This document shows positions 53,002 to 62,184 of a stretch of DNA of 64,000 bases, piece by piece. The position numbers and the translations under genes are program-made. The notes below the pieces were generated by a model, which saw only the letters and a list, made by a program, of their open reading frames with translations, did not search any database and had not been told where the DNA came from. Origin of the DNA: Achromobacter xylosoxidans (lineage in GTDB: Bacteria > Pseudomonadota > Gammaproteobacteria > Burkholderiales > Burkholderiaceae_B); NCBI RefSeq assembly GCF_001457475.1, contig NZ_LN831029.1, positions 3,720,001 to 3,784,000 on the forward strand, given 5' to 3'. Numbering within the stretch: the first letter of the stretch is position 1; each line of letters opens with the position of its first letter.

Positions 53002-53283
53002 TCAGCGCGCACGGCTGTCCGCCGAGTGATGCTCGGCGTACTCGGGATCGGAAGTCGTCTCGAAGCTGCGATCAGACGCCCAGGCATCGAGGTCGGCCAC
53101 GGCGTACATGACGCGCCGGCCGAACTTGCGAAAGCGCGGGCCACCGCCGATCACGCGCTGTTTCTCCAGCGTGCGCGGCGACAGGCGCAGGTACTCGGCG
53201 GCTTCGTCGTTGGTGAGGTAGCGTTGGGGCTGCGCGGCAGCAGTCGAGACAGTGGCGGCAGGCCGCAAGGGAGCGGGACGCAT
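53002..53283 (-). CDS. AlpA/excisionase-like helix-turn-helix protein
   Basis: 93 residues from ATG 53283, with GGAGGTTCACACC before it. The core LTNDEAAEYLRLSPRTLEKQ is a MerR/AlpA-type HTH; the C-terminal DLDAWASDRSF is the binding wing. Probably regulates repA or excision. The upstream start at 53319 has no RBS. Confidence 0.8.
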   Translation of the reverse strand: MRPAPLRPAATVSTAAAQPQRYLTNDEAAEYLRLSPRTLEKQRVIGGGPRFRKFGRRVMYAVADLDAWASDRSFETTSDPEYAEHHSADSRAR

Positions 53284-53366
53284 GGTGTGAACCTCCATCG
53301 TTTGGAAACGCCCGGCCACACAGCGCGACCGGATGGAGGCAGTCTCAAGAAAGGTCGGGTTTGCAA

Positions 53367-54140
53367 TCAGGGCCGTCTTGCGTCGGCGGCAAGACGGCCC
53401 TTCTCAAGCGGCGGCAGTTCTGCTAGGCGGCGATAACCGCCACGCATCAGCTCGTCGCCTCGCCGTACCAGGCGGCGAGTCTTGGCGCGCAGCCCGCCGT
53501 CGCTGTACCAGTGAGCGTCCACGGTGTCGGCACCGAACAGCCCTTCGGCCACCTCGCGCAAGGACGCGCCCGCCAGGGTCGCGTCGAGCGCCTGCAAAGT
53601 GTGCAGTTCCAGCATTGCGGCTGGCGACGGCCGAGGCTTGGCATCGGCCAAGTCTGAACTGGGCGCATGCCCGCGCGTGGGCGCGATAGCGCCGCCGCGG
53701 TAGGCATAGGCCACGGCCATGCCGTCTTCCAGGCCGGGCGCCAGCGCGAAGCGCGAGCATCGGCCTGGGCTGCGCGCGATCAGCGCCAGCCCTTTGCCGT
53801 CGTGCAGCAGTTGTTTGTGCCCAGGGATGTGCCAGAACGCGAAGTCCGTCGCATGGGGCGGCGGGTCGGCGTCGGGGTAGAGCTGCACCACGGCCGCATG
53901 GCCGGGTAGCCAAGCAGGATGCGCGTCGCGCGCATCCAGCGCCGCGTCTTCCAGCAGGCGCAAGCCCCAGCGATGCGCCGCGTCCTGTGCCGCCTGTGGC
54001 CGGCGACGGCGGCGCAGCCAGTCAAGCCGGTAGTCGGGGTTCCTGCGCAGGTATTCCCAGGCAAGCTCAAGGCCGTCCAGATGCAGCACGTACAGGTACG
54101 CAGCGGTTGGATACCAAGGCTCTGCGCTGCGATCGACCAT
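53367..54140 (-). CDS. DUF2285/DUF6499 element protein
   Basis: 257 residues: N-terminal WYPTAAYLYVLHLDGLELAW (DUF6499) and a C-terminal DUF2285 region with LHTLQALDATLAGASLREVA and a putative HTH. Arg-rich region in the middle. GGGAGG precedes ATG 54140. Conserved in such ICEs; function unknown, DNA binding likely. Confidence 0.82.
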   Translation of the reverse strand: MVDRSAEPWYPTAAYLYVLHLDGLELAWEYLRRNPDYRLDWLRRRRRPQAAQDAAHRWGLRLLEDAALDARDAHPAWLPGHAAVVQLYPDADPPPHATDFAFWHIPGHKQLLHDGKGLALIARSPGRCSRFALAPGLEDGMAVAYAYRGGAIAPTRGHAPSSDLADAKPRPSPAAMLELHTLQALDATLAGASLREVAEGLFGADTVDAHWYSDGGLRAKTRRLVRRGDELMRGGYRRLAELPPLEKGRLAADARRP

Positions 54141-54453
54141 GACGGAACCTCCCTGCGAACAGGACTCGCCGCCACGGAAGGACTACGCGCTACATCGTCG
54201 TCTTCAGAACGTCATGGGGTACAAGGCTAAATGGGGCTGTCAAGACTGATTGGCTCCGATGCGTTGCGGTAGTCGTCTCAAAGGCGGGGCAGCGGCGCCC
54301 ACTCGTGGGGCACCGTACCAGCCAGCCAGCCTGCCGCAAGCCGCGCCAGGGATCATGTCTGTTTGGATCAGACTGGTGCGGCTATGCCGCAAGAATCCCG
54401 ATTGAGACTTGCCCGGTATGACACCAGACCGAAATAGTCACAGTCGGCTGTGT
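54141..54453 (+). other. Intergenic region without a gene
   Basis: 313 bases between the DUF2285 and DUF2958 genes. I see no ORF with a plausible start, no repeat and no strong hairpin. It probably contains the promoter of the DUF2285 gene. Confidence 0.4.
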
Positions 54454-54804
54454 TCAGTCGGGGATAGCCCCGTCCCGCTCGGCCAGACGGGTGTACTCCG
54501 ACAGCGTGCGCGTGGGCCGGAAATAGCAGTCGCGCAGTACGGGCCGCTTGAGTGGCCCGACGATGCCGGCCAAGTCGGACAGCTTGACGGTGCCTTGCGC
54601 CGGCATCCCCAGCCCCAAGTCGATGAGGCCCCAGGCAGTGTCGCCATCGGCGGGATCGAGCGCAGCCAGCAGCCAGGTCACATGCGCGTCCGGCATGAAC
54701 AGCCGCACCACGGGCACTGGGTCGATGGCCCGGCCAGCGGGGCGGGCCTCGCCGTTGGCGAGCAGTTGCGCGCGCTCCGGGGCGGTGGTGAGTGGCTGGG
54801 GCAT
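54454..54804 (-). CDS. DUF2958 protein
   Basis: 116 residues from MPQPLTTAPERAQLLANGEA. The DUF2958 core DAHVTWLLAALDPADGDTAW and GLIDLGLGMPAQGTVKLSDL is complete. A common ICE and plasmid protein of unknown function. The longer frame to 55035 is mostly noncoding. Confidence 0.85.
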   Translation of the reverse strand: MPQPLTTAPERAQLLANGEARPAGRAIDPVPVVRLFMPDAHVTWLLAALDPADGDTAWGLIDLGLGMPAQGTVKLSDLAGIVGPLKRPVLRDCYFRPTRTLSEYTRLAERDGAIPD

Positions 54805-54989
54805 GGTCGGCAATCCCACAAGTCCAATGTTGCACGAACGCGGTTTCACGCCGAAGCACAGAACCGCCAAGCCGGATTTGCGCCTTCGTGCGCAAGCATG
54901 GATGCGGTTCCGTGGCTTTACTGGAACCCGCCGATACGGATTTCCGTAAAAGCACAAAAACGGAGAACAACACCAAATGAACACTATAG

Positions 54990-55013
54990 ATTGTAGCCCT
55001 ATAGGGCGCAATC
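54990..55013 (+). promoter_or_regulatory. Palindromic operator before the XRE regulator
   Basis: GCCCTATAGGGC (54996-55007), a perfect 12-bp palindrome, flanked by ATTG and CAAT. It lies 40 bases upstream of the XRE gene and should be its autoregulatory site, and may control the DUF2958 gene on the other side. Confidence 0.6.
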
Positions 55014-55047
55014 GAATGTCATCTTGGTTTTTCAAGGGAAACCATAG

Positions 55048-55353
55048 GTGGCGGCTCGGTACTCATTGGCGAAGGCATTGAAGACGGTCAGGAAGGCGCG
55101 TGGCTTGAGCCAGGAAGCCTTCTCTGACGTGTCCAGCCGCACCTATATGAGTACCCTCGAACGCGACCTAAAAAGCCCGACCCTGCACAAGCTGGCCGAG
55201 CTGTGCGAGGTGATGGAGATCCACCCGCTTACGTTGCTGACGTTGGCCTATGCGGGCGACAGCCCGCGCAAGGCCGACGAGCTGCTGGCGCAGGTGCGCC
55301 AGGAGCTGGAGGCGGTGTTGAGCGAACACGACGCGGCAAAGCCGCGTGCGTGA
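55048..55353 (+). CDS. XRE-family transcriptional regulator
   Basis: 101 residues from GTG 55048. The HTH is RKARGLSQEAFSDVSSRTYM, and TLERDLKSPTLHKLAELCEV completes the fold. A C-terminal helix (ADELLAQVRQELEAVLSEHD) may dimerise. It is the only plus-strand gene of the core and is divergent from DUF2958; likely the main control gene of transfer. Confidence 0.85.
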   Translation: MAARYSLAKALKTVRKARGLSQEAFSDVSSRTYMSTLERDLKSPTLHKLAELCEVMEIHPLTLLTLAYAGDSPRKADELLAQVRQELEAVLSEHDAAKPRA

Positions 55354-55416
55354 TGCGCTGATGTGCTGCGATCAGCAGCACAGCGCCCCGCCGCGATGGG
55401 CGGGGCGCTGCGGCGG

Positions 55417-55734
55417 TCAGTCCGCCGCCTTGGGCTTGCTGCGCGACCAGATCAGGTCGTGCGTGCCGTCCTCGTTGCCGATTAGGCGGGCATAGACCGT
55501 TGCGGGAAACGAACGATCGTCGATGCTCACGGACAGGTAATCCCGCCCGGCCTCGCTGGTCTTCTTCCACGCCGCGCCGATGTCGTGGCCGGCCGCCTGA
55601 AGGCGGAAGTCCGGGGCGCTCTCGGTGTCGCCCTTGTCGTTGGGAACCAGCTTGACCTTGACGTTGAGCGTCAGGGTGCGGAGCTGGCCGGTGTAGCCGT
55701 CTTTCTCTGCGGTGAAGGTGCCGATGGTGGCCAT
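55417..55734 (-). CDS. DUF736 protein
   Basis: 105 residues from [20 protein letters not shown]; the DUF736 family is complete ([40 protein letters not shown]). GAAAGGAGAAAAC precedes the start. Ubiquitous in this ICE class; role unknown, possibly single-strand DNA handling. Confidence 0.88.
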   Translation of the reverse strand: MATIGTFTAEKDGYTGQLRTLTLNVKVKLVPNDKGDTESAPDFRLQAAGHDIGAAWKKTSEAGRDYLSVSIDDRSFPATVYARLIGNEDGTHDLIWSRSKPKAAD

Positions 55735-56751
55735 GATGTTTTCTCCTTTCGGTTGAACAAGGTTCGCGCCCATTGCGTCCTTGTTGTGATCCGGCCGGCG
55801 GGGGACGGGCTGGCTGCACCGCTTGCGGTCGAAACGCAGTGGAGAACCGGGAGGCGAAAAGAATTTGTCCCGCGAGGAATGCGCGCAGCGCAGGGGAAAT
55901 TGTTTTCGCCGGACGGTTGCGGCCATGAAGCCCGAGGCGCAGCCGCGCCACCGCCAGGATTCACAACGAGACAAGGACGCCTTGGGCCGAACCGCTCCGA
56001 AAGGAGATGGGGCCGGCTCGGCATCCCCGCATGAAGGCTGCTCCGGCTCGCCCGCTGACGCGGGCCAGGTCAACGACCCGACGACAGGCGAGAACGCCCC
56101 TGCCGCACCTTGCGGTGCCGGTCTTGAGGCGTGGCGTGGAAGCTCCATAGCGATGCCGGGCGGGTTGTCCGTGAACCGTCCTTTGTGACGTGACAGGCAG
56201 GAACCGCCAGCGTTGAGGGCGGCACGCATTTGCACAACCTGCCGCAGCAAGCGCCAGCGTGTTCGCCAGCGCGCCGTCCATCGCGGCGGGGCGCTGGCCA
56301 GGCCGATCCGGCGCAGCCGGTTCGGCTGCATCGAGGGGCGCCAAGCATCGCGCGGCGGGGATAGCCGTAGGGCTTTCCCCTGGAGGCAAGCGGAGCGCGC
56401 AGCGCCGCAGGCGCGAAGGCGTGAGGGATTGAAGCCGAATGGCCGTGACGGCAAAGACGGCACGGGGCGAAGCCCGAAAGCCCGGCGGCGCATCGCGCCG
56501 ACACGCCCAGGCCGTTCCCAAGCTGAGGGCCATGCACGCGGCACACTCAAAACTGGCGCTGTTGCCACGCATTGCGCGCATGACGTTGCCGAGCCAGATA
56601 CCCGGCTGCATCAACGCCGCCGCCTGAGCCAGTGCGAAGGCGGCGGCGTTCTGGTGCGGCTGTTGGCCTTGAACACCGGGCGCGGCCACCGCCGCGCCCG
56701 GTTGTGCATTTCACCGCGCCCAGGACGGAACGGCCTGGGCGCGGTGCTGAT
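55735..56751 (+). other. Long noncoding region in the ICE core
   Basis: About 1 kb between DUF736 and the small conserved gene. No ORF here has both a start signal and family resemblance. It includes repeat B at 56301-56422. The stretch is conserved-looking and structured (many GC-rich hairpins), so it may contain an unannotated RNA. Confidence 0.5.
56301..56422 (+). repeat. Noncoding repeat B, copy 1
   Basis: Shares with 60580-60660 the blocks GGCCGATCCG, GCCGGTTCG, ATCGAGG, GCGCCAAGCA, CGCGCAGCGC and GGCGCGAAGGC in the same order. Copy 1 has an extra 48-base segment after GCCAAGCA. The two copies are about 4 kb apart on either side of parB. Confidence 0.7.
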
Positions 56752-56961
56752 TTAGTCCTTCGTCTCGATGAGCCACCACACGGCACGCGGCAAGGCGCGG
56801 CCCGTGATGGGGTGAATGTCGGTCAGGTCGGCGCGGGCTGACCAGCCCGAGGGCGGGCGGTAGCCGCGCACGTCGCCGTCGCCGTGCCAGCGGCGGGCGC
56901 GTACCGCGCCGGGGGCATAGATCGCCGCCATGCGTGGGCGGCTGGTGGTCGTGCAGGTCAT
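56752..56961 (-). CDS. Small conserved ICE protein
   Basis: 69 residues from ATG 56961 (MTCTTTSRPRMAAIYAPGAV). GAAAGGAAAGCACCCC precedes it. It has the pattern of a small basic protein that lies between parB and DUF736 in Tn4371-like elements. Function unknown. Confidence 0.65.
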   Translation of the reverse strand: MTCTTTSRPRMAAIYAPGAVRARRWHGDGDVRGYRPPSGWSARADLTDIHPITGRALPRAVWWLIETKD

Positions 56962-57023
56962 GGGGTGCTTTCCTTTCAGCGAAGCGCCCCGGTCGAGGCC
57001 GGGGCGCTTGCCTTGGGCGCGAG

Positions 57024-59075
57024 TCAAGCGGCCAGCGCCTCGGCGGGTTCATCCGCCATTGCCTCGGCATCCTCCGGGGCGTCGTCCTGCTCCTGCGGTT
57101 CTGGCTGCGTGGCTTCCGGCGTTTCGGCCTTGAAGATGGCGGGCATCCAGCCCGTGCCATCGGCCAGCCGTTCCGCTTCGCTGGCAATGTCGGCCTTCTT
57201 CAACTTCGCCAGCCGGGGGGTTTGCGTCGGGGCGAACTGCTCCACGGCTTCCAGAATCGCGGCCTTCGGTACATGCCGGAAATACGCCTCGGCGGTCGGC
57301 TGCCACCATGCGGCCATGTCGAGGCCCACGGCTTGCGCCAGTTCCTCGCCGGGCTGGTGCGGCGTGGCGCGAGGCGTCACCACGTCCACCGTGGAAGCCA
57401 CGCACGCGGCCAGCAGCTTGACCAGTTCGTCTTGCGGCTTCGCCAGCAGTGCGGCGAACAGTTCGGCGCTGTCCTGCGGCAAGCCAGCACCCGCCACCTG
57501 TTGCAGTTCGCGCAGCGCCACGGCGGCGGACGATTCGGGCCAGTCCGGGGCCATGCCTTCCAGCCGGTCTTGCACGCTGAGGCGCACGCCGAGCGGCAGG
57601 TCGTCGCCGTAGGCGTCGGGCTGCAAAACCTGCTGCACCATGCCATGCACCAGCGCGGCCAGCGCCGCTTGCGGATGCCGGGCCACTTCGATTTGCAGCG
57701 CCGCCGTGCGGTGGGCGCTCAACCGCTGCGCCAGCCGGTCGGACAGGCTCGCGGCCTTGGGCGCGTCGTCGGCGTCGTGGCCTTCGTCGTTGTCGGCTTC
57801 GCTTTCGGCGTTGCCGAAGCCGCGCCGCAGCTTTTCCAGCGTGCGCAGCGCCTTGGCCTCGGCCTCGCGCAGCAGGCCGCGATGAATGACGGCCTCGCCG
57901 TTGCGGTCGATGGTGACGATGGCACCGGCCACCTCGCGCACCTCGGGCGCATAGCCTTGTAAGGCGTCCTCCGCGTCTTGCAGTTCCCCGACCACCTGAT
58001 CGCGCCGCTGTTCCAGCTTCTCGGCCTTGGCCTCGTCCTCGGCGTCGCTGGCTTCTTCCAGTTCGGCGTCGATCTTTTCAAGGCGGTTTTCCAGCGAGGC
58101 GATGCGGCGGGCCTCGCGGGCGGTCGGCTCGCGGCGGTGACGCGGTGCGTTCTGGAACGCCTGCCGTTCCTCGTAGGCCAGATGCGGCACGGCTTCCACC
58201 CATGCCCAGCCCTCGGCGCGCACGTCTTCGGCCAGCGTTGCCAGCTTCTCGCGCGCCAGCGTTTCCAGCACTCCGGCGTCGGTGAGGTAGGTTCCGGCAT
58301 CGCCTTCGGCGAACAGGTCGCGGCGGATGCCGCCGCCTGCCTGCCGGTAGGCGTCCAGCCCGACGAAGCGCACCAGCGCGTGCGTGGCGTCGATTTCGCG
58401 CTCGGTCAGACGTGCGCGCAGCGCGGACGGGCTGCGCTGCCATTCCGGCGCACCATAGAACGCGGCTTCCTGCGCGGCTTGTTCGTCGGTGATGGTCAGG
58501 GCCATCAACTGTTCCAGCGTGACGGCTCCGGCGCGGTAGTCGGCCATCAGGCGCGGCGCGATGTGGGCGAGCTTCAAGCGGCGCTGCACCACCAGCGGGG
58601 ACACGCCGAAGTCGGCGGCAATGTCCTCGATGGGCCGGCCTTCCTTGACCAGCGCGGCGAACGCCTCGAACTGGTCGGCGGGATGCATCTGTTCGCGCAT
58701 CAGGTTCTCCGCGAGGCTGACGGTGCGGGCGCTGCCATCGGCCACCAGCAGGCACGGCACCTCATAGTCGGCGGGGATGCGGTGCTTCTTCGCCAGCAGC
58801 TTCAAGGCAGTCAAACGGCGATCACCGGCCACCACCTCGTAATGCTCGCCATCGGCGGATGCGATCACGATCAGGTTTTGCAGCAGGTCGATGCGGGCGA
58901 TGCTCGCGGCCAGTTCGGGAATGGACAGGCGCGGCATCTTGCGGGCGTTGCGCTTGGAGCGGCGCGGCAGCAACTGCGAGAGGGCAACCAAGATCAGGTT
59001 CTTGGACGGGTCGGCCATTTCCAGCGGTGCGGCGATTTCGATGGCGCGGGCTTCGGTTTGAGTAACGGCGTTCAT
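57024..59075 (-). CDS. parB: ParB-family partition protein
   Basis: 683 residues, much longer than plasmid ParB. N-terminal ParB/Srx domain with VVAGDRRLTALKLLAKK and SLAENLMREQMHPADQFEAF, then the HTH (IEDIAADFGVSPLVVQRRLK). A charged helical middle (residues 315-370) and an acidic C-terminus follow. It is the RepB/Spo0J-type protein of this ICE class. Its CTPase-type role in partition is inferred from the domain. Confidence 0.9.
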   Translation of the reverse strand: MNAVTQTEARAIEIAAPLEMADPSKNLILVALSQLLPRRSKRNARKMPRLSIPELAASIARIDLLQNLIVIASADGEHYEVVAGDRRLTALKLLAKKHRIPADYEVPCLLVADGSARTVSLAENLMREQMHPADQFEAFAALVKEGRPIEDIAADFGVSPLVVQRRLKLAHIAPRLMADYRAGAVTLEQLMALTITDEQAAQEAAFYGAPEWQRSPSALRARLTEREIDATHALVRFVGLDAYRQAGGGIRRDLFAEGDAGTYLTDAGVLETLAREKLATLAEDVRAEGWAWVEAVPHLAYEERQAFQNAPRHRREPTAREARRIASLENRLEKIDAELEEASDAEDEAKAEKLEQRRDQVVGELQDAEDALQGYAPEVREVAGAIVTIDRNGEAVIHRGLLREAEAKALRTLEKLRRGFGNAESEADNDEGHDADDAPKAASLSDRLAQRLSAHRTAALQIEVARHPQAALAALVHGMVQQVLQPDAYGDDLPLGVRLSVQDRLEGMAPDWPESSAAVALRELQQVAGAGLPQDSAELFAALLAKPQDELVKLLAACVASTVDVVTPRATPHQPGEELAQAVGLDMAAWWQPTAEAYFRHVPKAAILEAVEQFAPTQTPRLAKLKKADIASEAERLADGTGWMPAIFKAETPEATQPEPQEQDDAPEDAEAMADEPAEALAA

Positions 59076-59156
59076 GGTGATAACTCCTATGGGTTCAGGG
59101 GATGCAGCAGCGAGGGAAGCGGCAAGGGCTGCTGCCTGCCCCTGCCGCGTGGGGAT

Positions 59157-59981
59157 TCAGGCTTTGAGCTGGCGCAGGCCATCGGCCAGCAGCCACAGGG
59201 CGCGATTCAGGCGCACGCTCTGGTCGATGCCCTGCACGGGCCGGGTGGTCTGGCGGCGGCCATTGGCGGCGCGGGCGGACAGGCCGCCTTTGATGAGGTT
59301 TTCCTGCGTGCGGTTGAACACGCTCCACAGGTCGCGGCGGTCGTCGTCGCCACGGCGTGGCATGAGGATTTGCGATTCGGTGACGGGTGCGGGCTTGTCC
59401 TCTTCGTACTTCAAGGACAGCGCGGCGCGGGCGAACACTTCCGATTCCCCGGCGTCCAGCGTGATGGCGCGCATGGCATCGCGCGATTCCTGCGCCCGGT
59501 CGAAGCCGTGCAGGACTTCGTAAGCGCCTTCGATGACGTGCCCGGCTACGTCGCCCTTGTGCGGCACGCGCACGTCGGCCACGGTGTCGCCGCAGACAAG
59601 GCCATTGCTGCAAACGAAGCGGAACATCCCGGCCAGCATCTGATAGCTGCTGGTGCCGTCATGGGAGTTCAGCAGGATGATTTCGTTGGCCTCGCGGCCG
59701 TTGATCTGGCTGGCGTGGCGCAGCCGGATCATGTGCTTGGTGTAGTCGCGGCGGTCGTCATGGCGCACGCGGGTCTGGCACACCATGAAAGGCTCGAAAC
59801 CTTCCCCGCGCAGTTCCTGCAACACGGTCGCGGTGGGGATGTAGCTGTACCGCTCGGAGCGGCTTTCGTGCGGGGCGTCGGCAAAGATGGACGGGGCCAC
59901 GCGGCGGATTTGGTCATCGGACAGCGGGTAGTCGCTGCGCAGCGCCGGGGAACGGGACGCGAAACGGGATGCGAGTTGCAT
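59157..59981 (-). CDS. DUF932 protein
   Basis: 274 residues from ATG 59981 (MQLASRFASRSPALRSDYPL), preceded by AGGAGAAAGATC. The DUF932 family has a phage/plasmid protein fold of unknown biochemical role. Found beside parB in ICEs of this class. Start chosen by RBS; the frame to 60026 has none. Confidence 0.88.
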   Translation of the reverse strand: MQLASRFASRSPALRSDYPLSDDQIRRVAPSIFADAPHESRSERYSYIPTATVLQELRGEGFEPFMVCQTRVRHDDRRDYTKHMIRLRHASQINGREANEIILLNSHDGTSSYQMLAGMFRFVCSNGLVCGDTVADVRVPHKGDVAGHVIEGAYEVLHGFDRAQESRDAMRAITLDAGESEVFARAALSLKYEEDKPAPVTESQILMPRRGDDDRRDLWSVFNRTQENLIKGGLSARAANGRRQTTRPVQGIDQSVRLNRALWLLADGLRQLKA

Positions 59982-60392
59982 GATCTTTCTCCTGACAAAA
60001 AGAGGTTTGCTGTTCACACCGCACACCGGATTCCTAGATTCGGAGCCCAGCCTTTCGGCTGTTCGGTGCGGTCGGCACGAGGAACCCGGTTGGCCCTGTT
60101 GCCACCGTCTTTCCTGAGTTCATCGCCCGCGACGGGCAGGAGCGCGCGGACGGGGGCCGTCAAGGAGACAAGCGCAGGGTTGGTGCGGCCCGCAGGCGCA
60201 GCCGAGGACACGGCCCTGCGCGCCTTGACGGCACACGGACGCGGGCTACAGTCGCGGACAAGGTGATGAAGTCAGGGGAGACGGCTGGACATGGCAACGG
60301 CCCTCCCCTTGCGCTGACCGCACGGCAAGCGAAGCGCGCAGGCCCGAAGCTGGAAGCCGGGCCGGAGGCGTCAGCCGAGCGGAGCGAGGGAA

Positions 60393-60489
60393 CGATGGAA
60401 GCCCGACAGGGGCGAGACGCCGCAGGCGGCTCGATGCGCTACGCGCACGACAGCGCGACCGGCCATCTCCCAGGTGGCCGGGGACGCCC
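60393..60489 (+). repeat. Noncoding repeat A, copy 2
   Basis: Blocks CGATGGAAGCCC, GGCGAGAC, CTCGATGCG, GCACGACAGCGCG and GACGCCC match 25528-25600. A hairpin GCCGC-AG-GCGGC (60419-60430) is extra here. The last hairpin reads CCGGCCA...TGGCCGG, where copy 1 has CCCGGC...GCCGGG, so the stem is kept while the bases change. Confidence 0.7.
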
Positions 60490-60579
60490 AGCCTTCAAGG
60501 TTCGATGAGCACCAGGCGCAGGGGATGCACCACACCCCAGGCATCGAGAAGCTGATTTCTGCTGTGGCTGCGGATTTAT

Positions 60580-60660
60580 GGCCGATCCGACGCGGCCGGT
60601 TCGTCGGTATCGAGGCGCGCCAAGCACAGCGCGCAGCGCACGGGAGGGGCGCGAAGGCAT
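60580..60660 (+). repeat. Noncoding repeat B, copy 2
   Basis: The shorter form of the repeat at 56301-56422. GGCCGATCCG is followed by ACGCGGCCGGTTCG and the CGAGGCGCGCCAAGCA block. See copy 1 for the shared blocks. Confidence 0.7.
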
Positions 60661-60746
60661 CAGGCCGAGTCGTCAGGATGCAGGCGGCGTACTCCAGAAC
60701 AGACGCAACGATTTGCAAGTGACACAGAGGCCCAAACGGGGCACAA

Positions 60747-60756
60747 TGTAGCTACA
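60747..60756 (+). promoter_or_regulatory. Operator of the RelB/DinJ-type antitoxin
   Basis: TGTAGCTACA, a perfect 10-bp palindrome 20 bases before the start, of the size and base composition of RelB-family autoregulatory sites. Confidence 0.6.
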
Positions 60757-60775
60757 ACAAGGCTTGAGGCATGCA

Positions 60776-60982
60776 ATGGCAAGCAGCAGTGATGTAGTCC
60801 GCGCCCGGATTGACGGGCATATCAAAGAGGAAGCCACGAACGTTCTGGCGGGCATGGGCTTGTCCGTGTCGGACGCCATTCGGGTGCTCCTCACGCGGAT
60901 TGCGGCCGACAAGGCCCTCCCGTTCGATATCAATCGTGTGCAGGCCCAACCCGACACGAAGAAGCCACGAGCTTCTGCCTAA
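60776..60982 (+). CDS. RelB/DinJ-family antitoxin
   Basis: 68 residues from ATG 60776 (MASSSDVVRARIDGHIKEEA). The N-terminal RHH motif with VLAGMGLSVSDAIRVLLTRI is the DinJ signature. No RelE/YafQ toxin gene follows: the next gene begins at 61019 and is an ABC-3C component. It is therefore an orphan antitoxin or a stand-alone regulator of the downstream conflict genes. Confidence 0.82.
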   Translation: MASSSDVVRARIDGHIKEEATNVLAGMGLSVSDAIRVLLTRIAADKALPFDINRVQAQPDTKKPRASA

Positions 60983-61018
60983 AAAACTCCAAGAACATCA
61001 AGGCTAGGGCCTGACTGC

Positions 61019-61939
61019 ATGGATCGCATACAACAGCTAAATTACGAAAAGGACTTCCGCATTGCCTTCTTGGAATCCAAGGGAGATGGCTTTCAACGTC
61101 TTTTCGAGAAGCTGATGTCGAAGGCGCACCCCAATGACTTCATGGCGTGCCGGCCTTGGGGGAACGTCGGTGATCGCAAGAACGACGGCTACCTCCCCTC
61201 CGCGCGAACCCTGTTCCAGAGTTACGCCCCCAACGAACTGAGCGCCGCCGACGCTATCAAGAAAATCAACGAGGACTTCGAAGGGGCCAAAGAGCATTGG
61301 GAAGAACACTTTGATGAGTGGACCTTCGTTCACAACGCGCCCGATGGGCGTTTGGGTCCGCACATCATCGAAGCCCTGGCCAAACTCAAGCAAGACAATC
61401 CGAAAATCAAAATTGGACATTGCGGGTACGAGGAAATGTTGGCGAAGTTCCGTCAGCTAAGCCTTGAAGACCTTGAGTCGTGGTTTGGCCCGTCACTTAC
61501 GATGGAAGCGAACGTCAACCTGGGTTTCGGCGACTTGGCCGCGGTACTCACGCACATCAGCATCACCCCCGTCCCCACGACGAGTGACGTAAAGGACGTG
61601 TCGCGCGGAAAAATCGAAGCGAACCTTTTGTCTCAGGCAGTTGCAGACTTCCTGAAGATCGGCATGCAGAAGTCGCCGCTCGTTGCGCAGTTCTTCAATA
61701 ACTGGAAGAACCCCACCTACGGCGAACAGATCGCGCAAGCGTTCAAGACCGAATATGTTGGCTTACGTGACCGCGTTCCGCCGCTCCATCCTGATGAAAT
61801 ATTCGGCCGCCTAGAGACATGGGCGGGCGGTACGGCGAATACCACGCCTGCGCACAAGGCAGCAGTTTTGGCCGTGATGGCATATCTATTCGACAAATGC
61901 GAGATCTTTGAAGATGCTCAAGCGACGGGGGCCGCATGA
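61019..61939 (+). CDS. ABC-3C system component, C-terminal-domain-type protein
   Basis: 306 residues. No signal peptide. The N-terminal part (RLFEKLMSKAHPNDFMACRP, WGNVGDRKNDGY) resembles the restriction-like domain of ABC-three-component effectors, and the C-terminal helical domain (PVPTTSDVKDVSRGKIEANL) is the type that binds the middle component. It is the first gene of a three-gene operon, overlapping the next by four bases. Confidence 0.75.
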   Translation: MDRIQQLNYEKDFRIAFLESKGDGFQRLFEKLMSKAHPNDFMACRPWGNVGDRKNDGYLPSARTLFQSYAPNELSAADAIKKINEDFEGAKEHWEEHFDEWTFVHNAPDGRLGPHIIEALAKLKQDNPKIKIGHCGYEEMLAKFRQLSLEDLESWFGPSLTMEANVNLGFGDLAAVLTHISITPVPTTSDVKDVSRGKIEANLLSQAVADFLKIGMQKSPLVAQFFNNWKNPTYGEQIAQAFKTEYVGLRDRVPPLHPDEIFGRLETWAGGTANTTPAHKAAVLAVMAYLFDKCEIFEDAQATGAA

Positions 61940-62184
61940 TTCTCCCCTCCAAGCATCTACCGCAGGATCGCGCGCTGTTGACGGTCGGCGCGCACGTGTT
62001 GAGCTTCCTCGTACGCCCCAAGACTGTCTCCGCACTCTGGGAAGAGTTGAACAAGCATGACGTTGGCCCGGCTGCAATGCCTCGACGAATCACCTATGAC
62101 TGGTTTCTGCTCGCGCTCGACCTCCTTTACGCGCTGGGAACCATTGAACTCGAAAGTGGCTTGGTGGCACGGAGGACCGCGTGA
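61936..62184 (+). CDS. ABC-3C middle component (MC6-like)
   Basis: 82 residues: MILPSKHLPQDRALLTVGAH, then a winged-helix-like KTVSALWEELNKH and YDWFLLALDLLYALGTIEL. The ABC-3C middle component bridges the effector and the ATPase. Overlaps both neighbours by four bases (ATGA), which shows strict coupling. Confidence 0.8.
   Translation: MILPSKHLPQDRALLTVGAHVLSFLVRPKTVSALWEELNKHDVGPAAMPRRITYDWFLLALDLLYALGTIELESGLVARRTA

Larger units (their letters stand above)
59982..60746 (+). other. Long noncoding region holding repeats A and B
   Basis: About 765 bases with no supported gene. Short open frames run through it on both strands but none has a good start or resembles a protein. It includes repeat A at 60393-60489 and repeat B at 60580-60660. 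It ends at the antitoxin operator. Confidence 0.5.

Noticed and set aside
47994..60266. Very long plus-strand open frames opposite the relaxase and parB (47994-49865, 57978-60266)
   Set aside because: They lack any family resemblance, have biased composition and are antisense to well-supported genes. GC-rich DNA makes such frames by chance.
60983..61018. A RelE/YafQ toxin partner for the antitoxin
   Set aside because: Only 36 bases separate the antitoxin stop from the next gene, which is an ABC-3C component, not a toxin of that family.
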